Source of the DNA: Actinocatenispora sp963805605
Lineage (GTDB): Bacteria > Actinomycetota > Actinomycetes > Mycobacteriales > Micromonosporaceae
Assembly: GCA_963805605.1 (NCBI GenBank)
Contig: CAWDUX010000002.1
Span: forward strand, 2,976,001-3,040,000
Length of the DNA stretch: 64,000 nucleotides
Reading direction: 5' to 3'
Shown here: in pieces, positions 1-10,677 of the stretch
Layout: the number at the start of each line of letters is the position of its first letter
How positions within the stretch are numbered: position 1 is the first letter of the stretch
The notes under the pieces: model-generated
What the model was told of the DNA's origin: nothing
Database searches by the model: none
What the model saw: the letters and a program-made list of their open reading frames with translations, nothing else
Program-made: the position numbers and the translations under genes

Positions 1-968
1 ATGACGGCGCGCCGCGGATGCTGCGCAGCTACGCCGGCACGGTGGGCGGGGTGCTACGTCAGGCGGGTCTGAGCCTGGGGCCGCACGACCGGGTGAGCCC
101 GGTGCGGACCGCGACTCCGGGTGGCCGGGTGACCATAGGCCGAGGTCGGCGGGTGTCTCTGACGGTGGACGGTCGGCGTGCCGCGCGCTGGTCGACCGAC
201 CGTACGGTCGGCGCCCTGCTGCACACCCTGGGCCTGTCGGGCAGTCCGGTCCGGGTGGACGGGCCGGCGGGCGGGGTGATTCCGCGGACCGGTGCGGCGG
301 TCACGGTACGTACCCGCAAGCACCTGACCCTGACCGCGGACGGTCACAAGGTCAGTTACACGACGTTCGCCGCGACGGTACGGGATCTGCTCGCCGAGGA
401 GCACGTGAAGCTGGCCGCCGATGATGAGACCGAGCCGCCGGCGACCCATACACTGGCCGGAGTGACCGGCGTCTCAGTGTTTCGGGTCACTCGCAAGACG
501 GTGACCGAGACGGTGACCGTACCGGCACCCGAGAAGACCGAGAAACGCTCCGACTGGATGCTCGACCAGCAGGACGTCGTCGACTCCGGCCGGGACGGCA
601 AGAAGGAACAGCGGGTCCAGTACATCTACCGCGACGGCAAGCGCTACCGGCGCACCGTACTGTCCAGCAAGGACCTGGTGAGCGCGAAACCGCGGGTGCT
701 CGCCAAGGGCACCACCCCGTACCCGCCGGACGACACCGGACTGAACTGGGACGGCCTCGCCCAGTGCGAGTCGGGCGGCAACCCCCGGTCGATGTCCGCC
801 GGCGGAACCTACATGGGCCTCTACCAGTTCAGCGCCGACACCTGGCACCGGATGGGCGGTGTCGGACTGCCCTCCGACGCCACCCCACGGGAACAGACAT
901 ACCGAGCCATCAAGCTGTACAAACAGTCCGGCAAGGGCCAGTGGCCGGTGTGCGGGGCGCACCTGTGA
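1..968 (+). CDS. rpfB: Resuscitation-promoting factor (RpfB-like), 5' partial
   Basis: Secreted cell-wall lytic enzyme of the Rpf family, which cleaves peptidoglycan glycan strands to stimulate growth or exit from dormancy. The frame is open through the left edge (first full codon at position 3), so the signal peptide and true start lie outside the window; the ATG at 18 is internal, because the codons before it complete a DUF348 repeat (DGAPR then SYAGTVGGVL). Visible order: end of a first DUF348 repeat, two more DUF348 repeats (about 150-470), a G5-type segment (about 480-710) with the expected alternating Thr/Val and Arg pattern, then the transglycosylase-like Rpf domain (about 735-965). 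That domain carries the catalytic Glu in AQCESGGNP and the usual QWPVCG end. The stop overlaps the rsmA start in GTGA, implying translational coupling. The rpfB-rsmA-ispE order is a classic actinobacterial arrangement. Confidence 0.93.
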   Translation, partial: DGAPRMLRSYAGTVGGVLRQAGLSLGPHDRVSPVRTATPGGRVTIGRGRRVSLTVDGRRAARWSTDRTVGALLHTLGLSGSPVRVDGPAGGVIPRTGAAVTVRTRKHLTLTADGHKVSYTTFAATVRDLLAEEHVKLAADDETEPPATHTLAGVTGVSVFRVTRKTVTETVTVPAPEKTEKRSDWMLDQQDVVDSGRDGKKEQRVQYIYRDGKRYRRTVLSSKDLVSAKPRVLAKGTTPYPPDDTGLNWDGLAQCESGGNPRSMSAGGTYMGLYQFSADTWHRMGGVGLPSDATPREQTYRAIKLYKQSGKGQWPVCGAHL

Positions 969-1825
969 CAGCAGCCGTCGGCCCACTCGGGCCCGCCGAG
1001 GTACGCAGGCTGGCCACCGGCCTCGGCGTGGTGCCGACCAAGTCGCTCGGCCAGAACTTCGTCATCGACCCGAACACGGTGCGCCGGATCGCGAAGGCCG
1101 CCGAACTCACCGACAACGACGTGGTCGTCGAGGTCGGCCCAGGGCTCGGCTCGCTCACCCTGGCACTGCTGCCGCGGGCCCAACGGCTGTACGCGGTCGA
1201 GGTGGACACCCGACTGGCCGACGCCCTGCCCGGCACGATCGCGGCGCGCGCGGACCACGTCGCCGACCGGCTGACCGTACTGGCCGCCGACGCGCTGCGG
1301 ATCGGCGCCGACGCGTTCGCCGAACCGCCAACCGCGCTGGTGGCGAACCTGCCGTACAACGTCGCCGTACCGGTGCTGCTGCACCTGCTGGCTACCCTGC
1401 CGCAACTGCGGCACGGTCTGATCATGGTGCAGGCCGAGGTGGCCGACCGGCTGACCGCCGGGCCCGGTTCCCGGGTGTACGGCGTGCCGAGCGCCAAGCT
1501 CGCCTGGTACGCGCAGGCCCGAGCGGCCGGCGCGGTCCCGCGATCGGTGTTCTGGCCGGTGCCCAACGTCGACTCCGGGCTGGTCGCCTTCACCCGCCGA
1601 GACCCGCCAGCCACCCAGGTACCGCGTACCGAGGTGTTCGCCGCGGTGGACGCCGCGTTCGCGCAGCGCCGCAAGACGCTGCGGGCCGCGCTCGCCCGCT
1701 GGGCCGGCAGCCCGGTACGGGCCGAGCAGATCCTGCGGGCCGCGGGGGTCGATCCCGGCGCCCGCGGCGAATCGCTCACCATAGAGGAGTTCAGCCGGAT
1801 CGCAGCGGCCCGGGAGAGTAGCTGA
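965..1825 (+). CDS. rsmA: 16S rRNA (adenine(1518)-N(6)/adenine(1519)-N(6))-dimethyltransferase RsmA/KsgA
   Basis: Dimethylates two adjacent adenines in the 3'-terminal helix of 16S rRNA with S-adenosylmethionine, a late 30S assembly step. The 286-residue protein has the family entry motif KSLGQNF (residues 26-32), the SAM-binding EVGPGLGSLT (56-65) and the catalytic-site NLPYNV (128-133), and matches usual family length. I chose GTG at 965 because it overlaps the upstream stop as GTGA and because residues after it align with the family N-terminus. The longer open frame back to 764 runs through rpfB in another frame and is a shadow. It is followed at 1931 by ispE. Confidence 0.97.
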   Translation: MTAAVGPLGPAEVRRLATGLGVVPTKSLGQNFVIDPNTVRRIAKAAELTDNDVVVEVGPGLGSLTLALLPRAQRLYAVEVDTRLADALPGTIAARADHVADRLTVLAADALRIGADAFAEPPTALVANLPYNVAVPVLLHLLATLPQLRHGLIMVQAEVADRLTAGPGSRVYGVPSAKLAWYAQARAAGAVPRSVFWPVPNVDSGLVAFTRRDPPATQVPRTEVFAAVDAAFAQRRKTLRAALARWAGSPVRAEQILRAAGVDPGARGESLTIEEFSRIAAARESS

Positions 1826-1930
1826 CCCGGCGACGATGTCCGGTACCTGCCGGTGAGCCCTCGCCTGTCCGGTGGTCGGGTCGGGGCCATCGGGGGTATC
1901 CCGGCAGGAGACGGCGTGAAGGGAGCGGCA

Positions 1931-2932
1931 GTGACCGAGGCAGTGGACAGCGATCCGCAGGCCGACGACCCGACGGTCGGTGAGCCGCAGGTCGTCGACG
2001 AGGAGCGCCCGCAGCTCGCCACGTCCGGTTCGGTCCGGGTCCGGGTGCCGGCCAAGGTCAACCTGCACCTGTCGGTCGGGCCCCGACGCCCGGACGGCTA
2101 CCACGAACTGGAAACCGTCTACCACGCCATCTCGCTGTACGACGAAGTGCTCGCCGAACGCGCCGACCAGCTCGAACTGGTGCTCGAAGGTGAAGGCGCC
2201 GCACAGCTGCCCACCGACCAGCACAACCTGGCCGGCCGGGCCGCCGTACTGCTCGCCGACCGGCTCGGTGTCGCCCCGCAGGTCCGGCTGCACCTGCGCA
2301 AGCAGATCCCGCTGTCCGGCGGGCTGGCCGGAGGCAGCGCCGACGCCGCCGCCACCCTGGTGGCCTGCGACGCGCTGTGGGCCGGCGGGCTGAGCCGCGA
2401 CGACCTCGCCGAACTCGCCGCCGAACTGGGCAGCGACGTACCGTTCCTGGTGCTCGGCGGCACCGCGCTGGGCTCCGGTCGCGGCGAGGTCGTCAGCCCC
2501 GTACTCACCACCGGCAGCTGGCACTGGGTGGTGGCCGTCGCCAACGGCGGGCTGTCCACCCCGAAGGTGTACGCGGAACTGGACCGGCTGCGCGACGCCG
2601 GTGCCCAACAGACAAGGCGCCCCTGCGGGTCACCGGACCGGTTGGTCGCCGCGCTGCGCCAACACGACCCGCGGGTACTCGCCGACACCCTCGCCAACGA
2701 CATGCAGTCGGCCGCGCTGTCGATGCGCCCGCAGCTGAGCCGTACGCTGGCCGCCGGGCTGGCCGAGGGCGCGCTGGCCGGGCTGGTATCCGGCTCCGGG
2801 CCAAGCTGCGTGTTCCTGGCCGCGGATGCCGGGCACGCCGCCGACCTGGCCGCCAGGTTGGCCGCCCACAAGGTCTGCCGTACCGTGCGTACCGCGCACG
2901 GCCCCGTCCCCGGCGCCCGCGCGACCGGCTGA
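1931..2932 (+). CDS. ispE: 4-diphosphocytidyl-2-C-methyl-D-erythritol kinase IspE
   Basis: GHMP-family kinase that phosphorylates 4-diphosphocytidyl-2-C-methylerythritol with ATP in the MEP pathway to isoprenoid precursors. The first family motif PAKVNLHL is at residues 40-47 and the glycine-rich ATP loop PLSGGLAGGSADAA at 127-140. The start is GTG 1931, six bases after the purine run AAGGGA. Upstream in-frame GTGs at 1853 and 1916 are possible but lack a better site. Even from 1931 there is an acidic N-terminal extension of about 35 residues before the conserved domain, so a later start is conceivable though none with a clear ribosome site was seen. Length is 333 residues, slightly longer than typical for this reason. 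Confidence 0.95.
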   Translation: MTEAVDSDPQADDPTVGEPQVVDEERPQLATSGSVRVRVPAKVNLHLSVGPRRPDGYHELETVYHAISLYDEVLAERADQLELVLEGEGAAQLPTDQHNLAGRAAVLLADRLGVAPQVRLHLRKQIPLSGGLAGGSADAAATLVACDALWAGGLSRDDLAELAAELGSDVPFLVLGGTALGSGRGEVVSPVLTTGSWHWVVAVANGGLSTPKVYAELDRLRDAGAQQTRRPCGSPDRLVAALRQHDPRVLADTLANDMQSAALSMRPQLSRTLAAGLAEGALAGLVSGSGPSCVFLAADAGHAADLAARLAAHKVCRTVRTAHGPVPGARATG

Positions 2933-2976
2933 TCTGCGACCGGCTGACCTGTGACCAGCTGAAAAAGGGAGAGTTC

Positions 2977-4773
<1,797 letters not shown>

Positions 4774-4835
4774 GCTGTCTTTCTCACAGTCTCGACGTCG
4801 CCGGTGAACGGCAACGGACCGTAAGCTCGGGATAC

Positions 4836-6212
4836 GTGGCCAACGATGCCGGACCGGCGCAACGACGAGGCGCCCGCAGGTTTCTCGGCAATGTCGTCGT
4901 CGATACCCGACCGCTGCGGGTCGCAGCATTCCGCCGGCTGTGGTTGTCCGGCGCCGTCACCACCGTCGGCAGCCAGCTCACCGCCGTCGCGGTCCCCAAA
5001 CAGGTCTACGACCTTACCGGATCCTCCGCGTACGTGGGGCTCACCGGGGCCGCCGCGCTGGTACCGCTGCTGATCTTCGGTCTCTGGGGTGGTGCGATCG
5101 CCGATACCGTGGACCGGCGCAAGGTCCTGCTGGTCAGCAACACCGGGGTGGCACTCACCACGCTCGGCCTGTGGGCGCAGGCGTTCACCGGGGTCGGTTC
5201 GGTCTGGCTGGTGTTCGGCCTGCTGGCACTCAACCAGGCGTTCTTCGCCATCAACATGCCGACCCGGATGGCGGTGATCGCCCGGCTGGTGCCGGTTGAG
5301 CTGCTGCCCTCGGCGATCGCGCTGAACTCCACCATGTCGACGTTCGGTCTGGTGCTCGGTCCGTTGGCGGCCGGCGCGATCCTGCCGGTCCTCGGGCTGC
5401 CGGCGCTGTACCTGATCGACTCCGTCGCGCTCACCGTCACCCTGTGGGCGGTGTGGCGGCTGCCCGCGCTGCCACCGCTGAACGGGCCGTCTCGGCGCGC
5501 CGGGTTGCGCGACGTCGTCGACGGCCTTCGCTACCTGAGTACCCAGAAGATCCTGCTGGCGTCGTTCCTGCTGGACCTGATCGCCATGGTGGCCGGGATG
5601 CCGATGGCGCTGTTCCCGGAGATGGCGGAGCGTACCTTCGGCGACCCGGCCGGCGGTGGACCCGCACTCGGCTGGCTGTTCGCGGCGATCCCGATAGGTT
5701 CGTTGGTGTGTGGGCTGGTGTCGGGCTGGCTGTCGCGGGTGGCCCGGCACGGCGTCGCGGTCACCATCGCGGTCTGCGTGTGGGGTGCCGCGGTGGTGGG
5801 CTTCGGACTGTCCGGGTCGCTGTGGTCGGCGGTAGTGTTCCTGGCGCTCGGCGGGTTCGCCGACTTCGTCAGCATGGTGTACCGCAGCGCGATCCTGCAG
5901 ACCGCGACCACCGACGACATGCGGGGTCGGCTGCAGGGCGTGTTCACCGTGGTGGTTGCCGGCGGTCCGCGACTGGCGAACCTGACGCACGGCTGGACCG
6001 CAGCAGCCGCCGGCACCACGGTGGCCGCAGCCGGTGGCGGTGTCCTGGTCGTGGTGGGCACCGTGCTGGCCGTGGTCCTGCTGCCGGCGTTCTGGCGCTA
6101 CCGGGCCCCCGTCTCGCGCCTACTGGCCACGGACTCGCCCCACGACGCGCCGCAACCGGCGTCCGATGACCCTGGTGCCGCGACCTCGCCGGCCCCTCCC
6201 GCCGGTCAGTAG
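4836..6212 (+). CDS. MFS transporter (EntS-like exporter family)
   Basis: Major facilitator superfamily exporter in the cytoplasmic membrane with about 12 hydrophobic segments; the substrate cannot be told from sequence. The N-terminal region places FRRLWLSGAVTTVGSQL just before the first helices, as in the EntS/MFS_3-type exporters, and the loop motif DTVDRRKVLL fits the MFS loop 2-3 signature. The start is uncertain: GTG 4836 gives a compact 458-residue protein; an in-frame GTG at 4806 and an ATG at 4743 inside the ABC-F gene are alternatives, and no strong ribosome site separates them. The C-terminal tail is Pro/Ala/Asp-rich. It faces the next gene tail to tail across only 37 bases with no hairpin seen. 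Confidence 0.88.
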   Translation: MANDAGPAQRRGARRFLGNVVVDTRPLRVAAFRRLWLSGAVTTVGSQLTAVAVPKQVYDLTGSSAYVGLTGAAALVPLLIFGLWGGAIADTVDRRKVLLVSNTGVALTTLGLWAQAFTGVGSVWLVFGLLALNQAFFAINMPTRMAVIARLVPVELLPSAIALNSTMSTFGLVLGPLAAGAILPVLGLPALYLIDSVALTVTLWAVWRLPALPPLNGPSRRAGLRDVVDGLRYLSTQKILLASFLLDLIAMVAGMPMALFPEMAERTFGDPAGGGPALGWLFAAIPIGSLVCGLVSGWLSRVARHGVAVTIAVCVWGAAVVGFGLSGSLWSAVVFLALGGFADFVSMVYRSAILQTATTDDMRGRLQGVFTVVVAGGPRLANLTHGWTAAAAGTTVAAAGGGVLVVVGTVLAVVLLPAFWRYRAPVSRLLATDSPHDAPQPASDDPGAATSPAPPAGQ

Positions 6213-6249
6213 GCCCAAGGGGCCGGACGCCCACAGGTTGAACCGTGAC

Positions 6250-7488
6250 TCACACCTTCAACGCGTACACGAAGTCTGCGTACGGCACACCGTCGCTGTC
6301 CTCGTCGCCGTCCTTGCCATCGGCGGCCACCACGACGTACACGGTGTGCCCGGCGGCGACCGGCGGTGAGGTCGCGATCCGACCGACGTTGTACCGCGCG
6401 AGCTGCTTCCCGCTCGCCGCGTCGAGGACGATCAGGCCGCTGTCGTAGGTGCCGACATAGACCTTGCCGTTCAGTACCGCGGGCGGGCCGAAGGCGTGCG
6501 GCCGTTTGGTGGCCGGGACGTCGACCTGCCAACTCGTGTACCCGATGCCCGCGTCCACGCACGCCACCGCGGTGGGGTCCGAGTCGGTCGCGGTGGCGCC
6601 CGCCACGTACAGGTTCTTTCCGGACACTGTCACCGGCTGGCCGCCGGCATCGGCCGTGCCGTGCGCCCACTTGGTCTTGCCGCTGTGCAGATCCAGAGCG
6701 GCACGCGCACCCACGTAGACAACGTCGCCGTCGACCACGATCGAGGAGTTCGGGGCCTCCGGGCCGTCGGTGTCGTGCTGAACCCAGCGCACGTGGTGGG
6801 TCTTCTCGTCCATCGCCACACTGGTGCCGTGCTCGTCGACCAGGATGACCAGGCCGGCCGTGTAGCCCATGGTGCCGGTGGCGATACCGAACGGCATACG
6901 CTGAGTCCAGCGAGCCTTGCCAGTCTTGGCGTCCACCAGATGGATCGTCTTGGACGTCGCGACACACACCGCATCGGTCCCGACGACCGGCTGGTTGAGC
7001 TTGCCGGTGGCCCCGTGGTAGGTCCAGCGCCTCTTCCCGGTACGGGCGTCCAGCGCGTAGAGCACGCCGTGCGTGTCCTCGTCGATGGAGCCGCCCGGGT
7101 TGTTGTTCACCGAGTACACGACGCCATCGGCGAGGACGGGGGCGAAGTCACGCGGCTGTGGCGAGAGGCCCCCTTCAACCGGCCCGTCCTCCGATCGCCA
7201 CAGCTTCTTACCGCTGCTGGCGCGCAGCGCCGTCACGCATCCCGCTTGCGTGACATAGAGGATGCCGCCGTGCAGAGCCGTGCCGAGCGGATAGGTGATG
7301 GTGGCATCCATGTGGTCCGCTCCCGGCAGAGGGGTGCGCCAGCGGACGTGGCCGCCGGCCAGATGCGCCGTGGACGGCCCCGAAGGTCCACCGCCGCCGC
7401 ATCCCGCCACCGCGCTGAGGCCGCCGGCGCCGGCCAGTGCGACAGCCCCCGACAGCAACCCTCGCCGACTGACCGAGCCCGCAGGCAT
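6250..7488 (-). CDS. PQQ-binding-like beta-propeller Tat lipoprotein
   Basis: Predicted exported lipoprotein. The N-terminus has a twin-arginine motif (SRRGLL), a hydrophobic stretch and a lipobox ending SAVAGC, followed by a Gly/Ser linker. The rest is a propeller of repeated blades built on patterns such as LYALDARTGKRRWTY and IVLDAASGKQLARY, which are typical PQQ-like or outer-membrane BamB-like repeats, here outside the membrane of a Gram-positive. No catalytic residues can be named; a binding or scaffold role is most likely. The ATG at 7488 is preferred over the GTG at 7494, because the ribosome site GAGGA abuts the GTG but sits six bases before the ATG. It is in the same direction as the beta-helix/AAA gene, about 70 bases downstream of it, so the two may be co-transcribed. 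Confidence 0.85.
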   Translation of the reverse strand: MPAGSVSRRGLLSGAVALAGAGGLSAVAGCGGGGPSGPSTAHLAGGHVRWRTPLPGADHMDATITYPLGTALHGGILYVTQAGCVTALRASSGKKLWRSEDGPVEGGLSPQPRDFAPVLADGVVYSVNNNPGGSIDEDTHGVLYALDARTGKRRWTYHGATGKLNQPVVGTDAVCVATSKTIHLVDAKTGKARWTQRMPFGIATGTMGYTAGLVILVDEHGTSVAMDEKTHHVRWVQHDTDGPEAPNSSIVVDGDVVYVGARAALDLHSGKTKWAHGTADAGGQPVTVSGKNLYVAGATATDSDPTAVACVDAGIGYTSWQVDVPATKRPHAFGPPAVLNGKVYVGTYDSGLIVLDAASGKQLARYNVGRIATSPPVAAGHTVYVVVAADGKDGDEDSDGVPYADFVYALKV

Positions 7489-7556
7489 CCGCACTCCTCA
7501 TCACTGCGCTACTGAATATCTCAACGCCTAGCGTCGACGCATCAGGATCCGCGTCG

Positions 7557-9218
7557 TCAGAATGTGGCGATGGCTGCCTTGACATCGGCGACGGTGAAGG
7601 TCCGCAGGTCATCGAGGGTGGGCCGACGACCGAGCTGACGCAGTCGCTGCGACTGTGACTTGCGCATGCCTTCGAAGAGCTTCCGGGCCTCACGTGCGTT
7701 ACCGAAGTTCGTCTCGTGACGCAGCCTGTCGAAGTACTCGGTCAGGGCCGGTTCGGTGTCCGGAAGGAGCTGATAGTCCTCGCCATTGGCCATCCGGTTC
7801 ATGATCAGGACCAGATCGTCCGGCGAGTAGTTCTGGAACTCGACAGCCTTCGAGAAACGGGAGGCGAGACCCGGATTGGCGTCCAGGAACTCGCTCATCT
7901 CCTTCGTGTAGCCGGCGGCGATGACCGCGACCTCCTGCCGGTGATCTTCCATCAGCTTCACCAGCGTGTCGATCGACTCCTGTCCGAAGTCGCCGCCACT
8001 ACCAGCGGATCGGGACAGCGTGTATGCCTCGTCGATGAACAGCACGCCGCCCATCGCCTCGTCGAACACCGACGCCGTCTTCTCCGCAGTGTGCCCGAGG
8101 TACTGCCCGACCAGGTCGCGCCGTGCAACCTCTTTGAATCCACCGTTGGGTAGCACGCCGAGCGCGGCGAGCAGCTTGCCGTAGATCCGGGCGACGGTCG
8201 TCTTACCGGTGCCGGGGGCGCCAGTGAAGATCAGATTGTTGCTTCCCCCGGAGACCGACAGACCGGCACTGCGACGCCACTCGTTCACCTGAAGCTCGTC
8301 GATCAATGCTTTGACATCGGCTTTGACCGACTCCAGCCCGATCATGGCCTCCAACTCGGCGAGCAACGATTCGACCGCTTCGTTGTCACGACCCTCGTCG
8401 AACCCGCCGAAGGTGCCGTCGCCCTCGGCCTGCTCGCGGACCACCGGGTCGGCACCGTCGGCGATGTCGATCGTCGGGGCGGCGGTGTTGGTGATCTGAC
8501 ACTCCTCGACCGTGCCGTGAGTGCCGCGAGCGAACGAGATGCCGACACCCTGCGTGTCGTGGATCTTGCAGCGTCGTAGGGTCGGATTCGACTCGTGCAC
8601 CACGGCGACGCCGACTCCGGCGTTGGCGATGTCGCAGCCCTCGATCAACGGCTTGCCGAACTGGTACACGTAGATGCCGCGGTTGCCGCACCCGGAGATG
8701 CTGGTGGCACGGATGGTTGGCGCCGCACCCATCCGCACGATGATGCCGTCCTCGGCGATGTTGTTGATCGTGCAGTCGTCCACCGAGCCGTCGGTGTCCT
8801 CCAGCAGCAGCCCGTACAGCGCACCGCTGATGCTGGTCTTACGTAGCTCGCACTTGCCGCTGCGGACGCTGATGCCGGCAGCATAACTGGAACTGACGAT
8901 GCACCGGTCCATCCGCAGACTGGACGAGTCGGCGGAGACCGCAGCCCCCTCACCGGCCTTGATCGTGATGTCTTCGAGCTGGAGCGTGCCGTTACGGCAG
9001 GTCACGGCCGCATGTGACAGATCGGTCGAGTCGATGGTCACTGACTCTGCATCGGCCACGGTGCGGATCGTTGCGCTCTTGCCTATGACGAACAGCGCCT
9101 CACGGTACGTCCCGCTGGCCACCTCGATGATCGCGCCGTCCGGGGCGTCGCCGAGTGCCTCACCGATGCTGGGGTAGGCACCACGTTGCTGTGGTGCTAC
9201 CTGAAGAGTGCGCGCCAT
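7557..9218 (-). CDS. Right-handed beta-helix repeat protein fused to CbxX/EccA-type AAA+ ATPase
   Basis: A 553-residue cytosolic protein with two halves. Residues about 1-265 are parallel beta-helix repeats (short strands with recurrent ATI, GI, CEI/CDI patterns and Asn/Gly turns). Residues about 285-553 are an AAA+ module with Walker A FTGAPGTGKTTVAR (near 334), Walker B VLFIDEAYTL (near 394) and a CbxX/CfqX-like arginine-rich end. EccA of T7SS clusters has the same AAA+ class preceded by TPR repeats; here the beta-helix replaces the TPRs. Being next to the esx genes, it is likely the EccA counterpart that handles secretion substrates. The ATG at 9218 follows a GGCGGAG site. Confidence 0.86.
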   Translation of the reverse strand: MARTLQVAPQQRGAYPSIGEALGDAPDGAIIEVASGTYREALFVIGKSATIRTVADAESVTIDSTDLSHAAVTCRNGTLQLEDITIKAGEGAAVSADSSSLRMDRCIVSSSYAAGISVRSGKCELRKTSISGALYGLLLEDTDGSVDDCTINNIAEDGIIVRMGAAPTIRATSISGCGNRGIYVYQFGKPLIEGCDIANAGVGVAVVHESNPTLRRCKIHDTQGVGISFARGTHGTVEECQITNTAAPTIDIADGADPVVREQAEGDGTFGGFDEGRDNEAVESLLAELEAMIGLESVKADVKALIDELQVNEWRRSAGLSVSGGSNNLIFTGAPGTGKTTVARIYGKLLAALGVLPNGGFKEVARRDLVGQYLGHTAEKTASVFDEAMGGVLFIDEAYTLSRSAGSGGDFGQESIDTLVKLMEDHRQEVAVIAAGYTKEMSEFLDANPGLASRFSKAVEFQNYSPDDLVLIMNRMANGEDYQLLPDTEPALTEYFDRLRHETNFGNAREARKLFEGMRKSQSQRLRQLGRRPTLDDLRTFTVADVKAAIATF

Positions 9219-9254
9219 TGCTCCGCCGGAGATCTGAGTGGGTGTCTCAACGTG

Positions 9255-9282
9255 ACACTATCGCACTGGTGCACGGTGTCAG
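9255..9282 (-). promoter_or_regulatory. Putative sigma70-type promoter for the beta-helix/AAA gene
   Basis: On the minus strand a -35 CTGACA (9282-9277) and a -10 TAGTGT (9260-9255) are separated by 16 bases and lie about 36 bases before the ATG. The spacing is slightly short. This lies in the 125-base divergent gap with the SseB-domain gene. Confidence 0.4.
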
Positions 9283-9343
9283 GCGACGCCAGTAGATCGG
9301 TGAACGGCGAACCCGTACGGGTCGGTAGCGGGTGAGAGGTCGG

Positions 9344-10483
9344 ATGATGACGACACCGGAGGCGAGCTGGCAGCCGGACAACACGCTGGAAGCGGTGTTG
9401 CTGGCAGCGCGCCAGCGACAGGATCAAGCTGAGTTCCTTGCCGCGCTGGCGTGGGCTGATCTGTTGCTGCCGTTGTCGCTGGACCGGCCGGACGACCCGG
9501 AAGCGGTGACCATGGTCGAGGTGGCCGGGCGGCGCTGTCTGCTCGCCTTCACCTCCGACCGGGCGATGCGTCAGACACTGGGCGCCGACAGGCCGCGTCG
9601 TCCGGTGCGGGTGATCGAATTGGGCCGGATCTGGCCCGGCCCGGATCTGTGGCTTGCGGTGAACCCCGGTCTACCGATCGAGATGTACCTCGGCGCCGAC
9701 GCTGTCGCGTCCCTGGCCGCGGAGGCCGATCGGCCGGGGAGCCAGACCGAGACGGTTCTGGCCGAGGCGGCGGACTCCGGTGACCCTGACCGGTTCGCGG
9801 CGGCGTTGGTCACGCAGGATGCGGTCATACCGCTTTCCCTGGAGAACGACTCGGCAAGCACCGACATCGCCGATCCACAGTTCGGCTGGTGCCGAATCGG
9901 TGCGGGCGAGGACCTCATCGTCGTGTACACGTCGCAGCAGCGGCTGCGCGAGCACCTGGGCCTGAATCCGTACGTGGTCGTACCGTTCGCGAAGCTGTTG
10001 GCGCAGTGGCCCGACCCGAAGGCGGGAATGGCGGTCGATCCCGGTGCCTCGTTCGGCTCCCGCCTGGAGGCACCGCTGGTCGCCGCTATCGCCGATCGGG
10101 TCCGTACGTATGCCGACGGTGTGCTGGTGCAGGCGGTGCTGCCACCAACAATGGAACAGCGGTACCTGTCCGGTGCGCACAGCCGCGTCGCTGGTCTGAT
10201 CCACCGTTGTCCCGACGCTGCGGTGCCGCTGGCCGAGTTGTACCGGCAGCTCGACCTGATCGGCGAAGGTTCGCCGTTCGACGTCGACGACCCGGCCGGG
10301 CATGTCGTCCGATGGCTCGAAGCGGATAGCACGGCATACCGGATGCCGCAGATGAGCGGGGCGCAACTGCCGCCCGGTGCTGCGTTGTGGCGGATCGACC
10401 GGGGCGGCGACGAGGTGTGCCTGACGCGCTACCTACCCGGCTCCAACGGCACCCTTGGCTGGGAGCCGGCATCTCCGGACTGA
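9344..10483 (+). CDS. Tandem SseB-domain protein
   Basis: A 379-residue cytosolic protein that contains two SseB-type modules. The first (about residues 15-120) and second (about 135-240) share the pattern of a helix, AALAWADLLLPLS or AALVTQDAVIPLS, a strand ending in a lived-in hydrophobic core (LLAFTSDRAMR versus IVVYTSQQRLRE), and a closing xAVNPG/AVDPG. SseB-like proteins are common beside actinobacterial T7SS genes but their biochemical role is unclear. The C-terminal third (about 245-379) is a separate domain I do not recognise. The start is ATG 9344 (an adjacent ATG 9347 is equivalent) behind GAGAGG; GTG 9332 is too close to that site. It is the first gene of the rightward eccE operon. 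Confidence 0.8.
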   Translation: MMTTPEASWQPDNTLEAVLLAARQRQDQAEFLAALAWADLLLPLSLDRPDDPEAVTMVEVAGRRCLLAFTSDRAMRQTLGADRPRRPVRVIELGRIWPGPDLWLAVNPGLPIEMYLGADAVASLAAEADRPGSQTETVLAEAADSGDPDRFAAALVTQDAVIPLSLENDSASTDIADPQFGWCRIGAGEDLIVVYTSQQRLREHLGLNPYVVVPFAKLLAQWPDPKAGMAVDPGASFGSRLEAPLVAAIADRVRTYADGVLVQAVLPPTMEQRYLSGAHSRVAGLIHRCPDAAVPLAELYRQLDLIGEGSPFDVDDPAGHVVRWLEADSTAYRMPQMSGAQLPPGAALWRIDRGGDEVCLTRYLPGSNGTLGWEPASPD

Positions 10484-10677
10484 CGACGCGTCCGCCGGCC
10501 TCCTCACCTGGATGTCCGTCTGGTCTTTTACCGACGGTGGCCGAGGGTTTTGTCGGGTACCTAAGATGACCACGCCAGCGAATACCGTCGCCTCGGCGTT
10601 AGCGCCGGTGGGTGGGACCGACCCGTCGGACCGAGGGTGACACGCTGGGACCAGAACGATGATGAAGGAGCGCCCGG

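Noticed and set aside
764..964. Upstream extension of the rsmA frame
   Set aside because: It overlaps the Rpf domain in another frame; the family N-terminus begins at GTG 965.
821..2608. 595-residue open frame on the minus strand
   Set aside because: It is antisense to rsmA and ispE, has a low-complexity Gly/Arg/Val make-up and no domain; it is a high-GC shadow.
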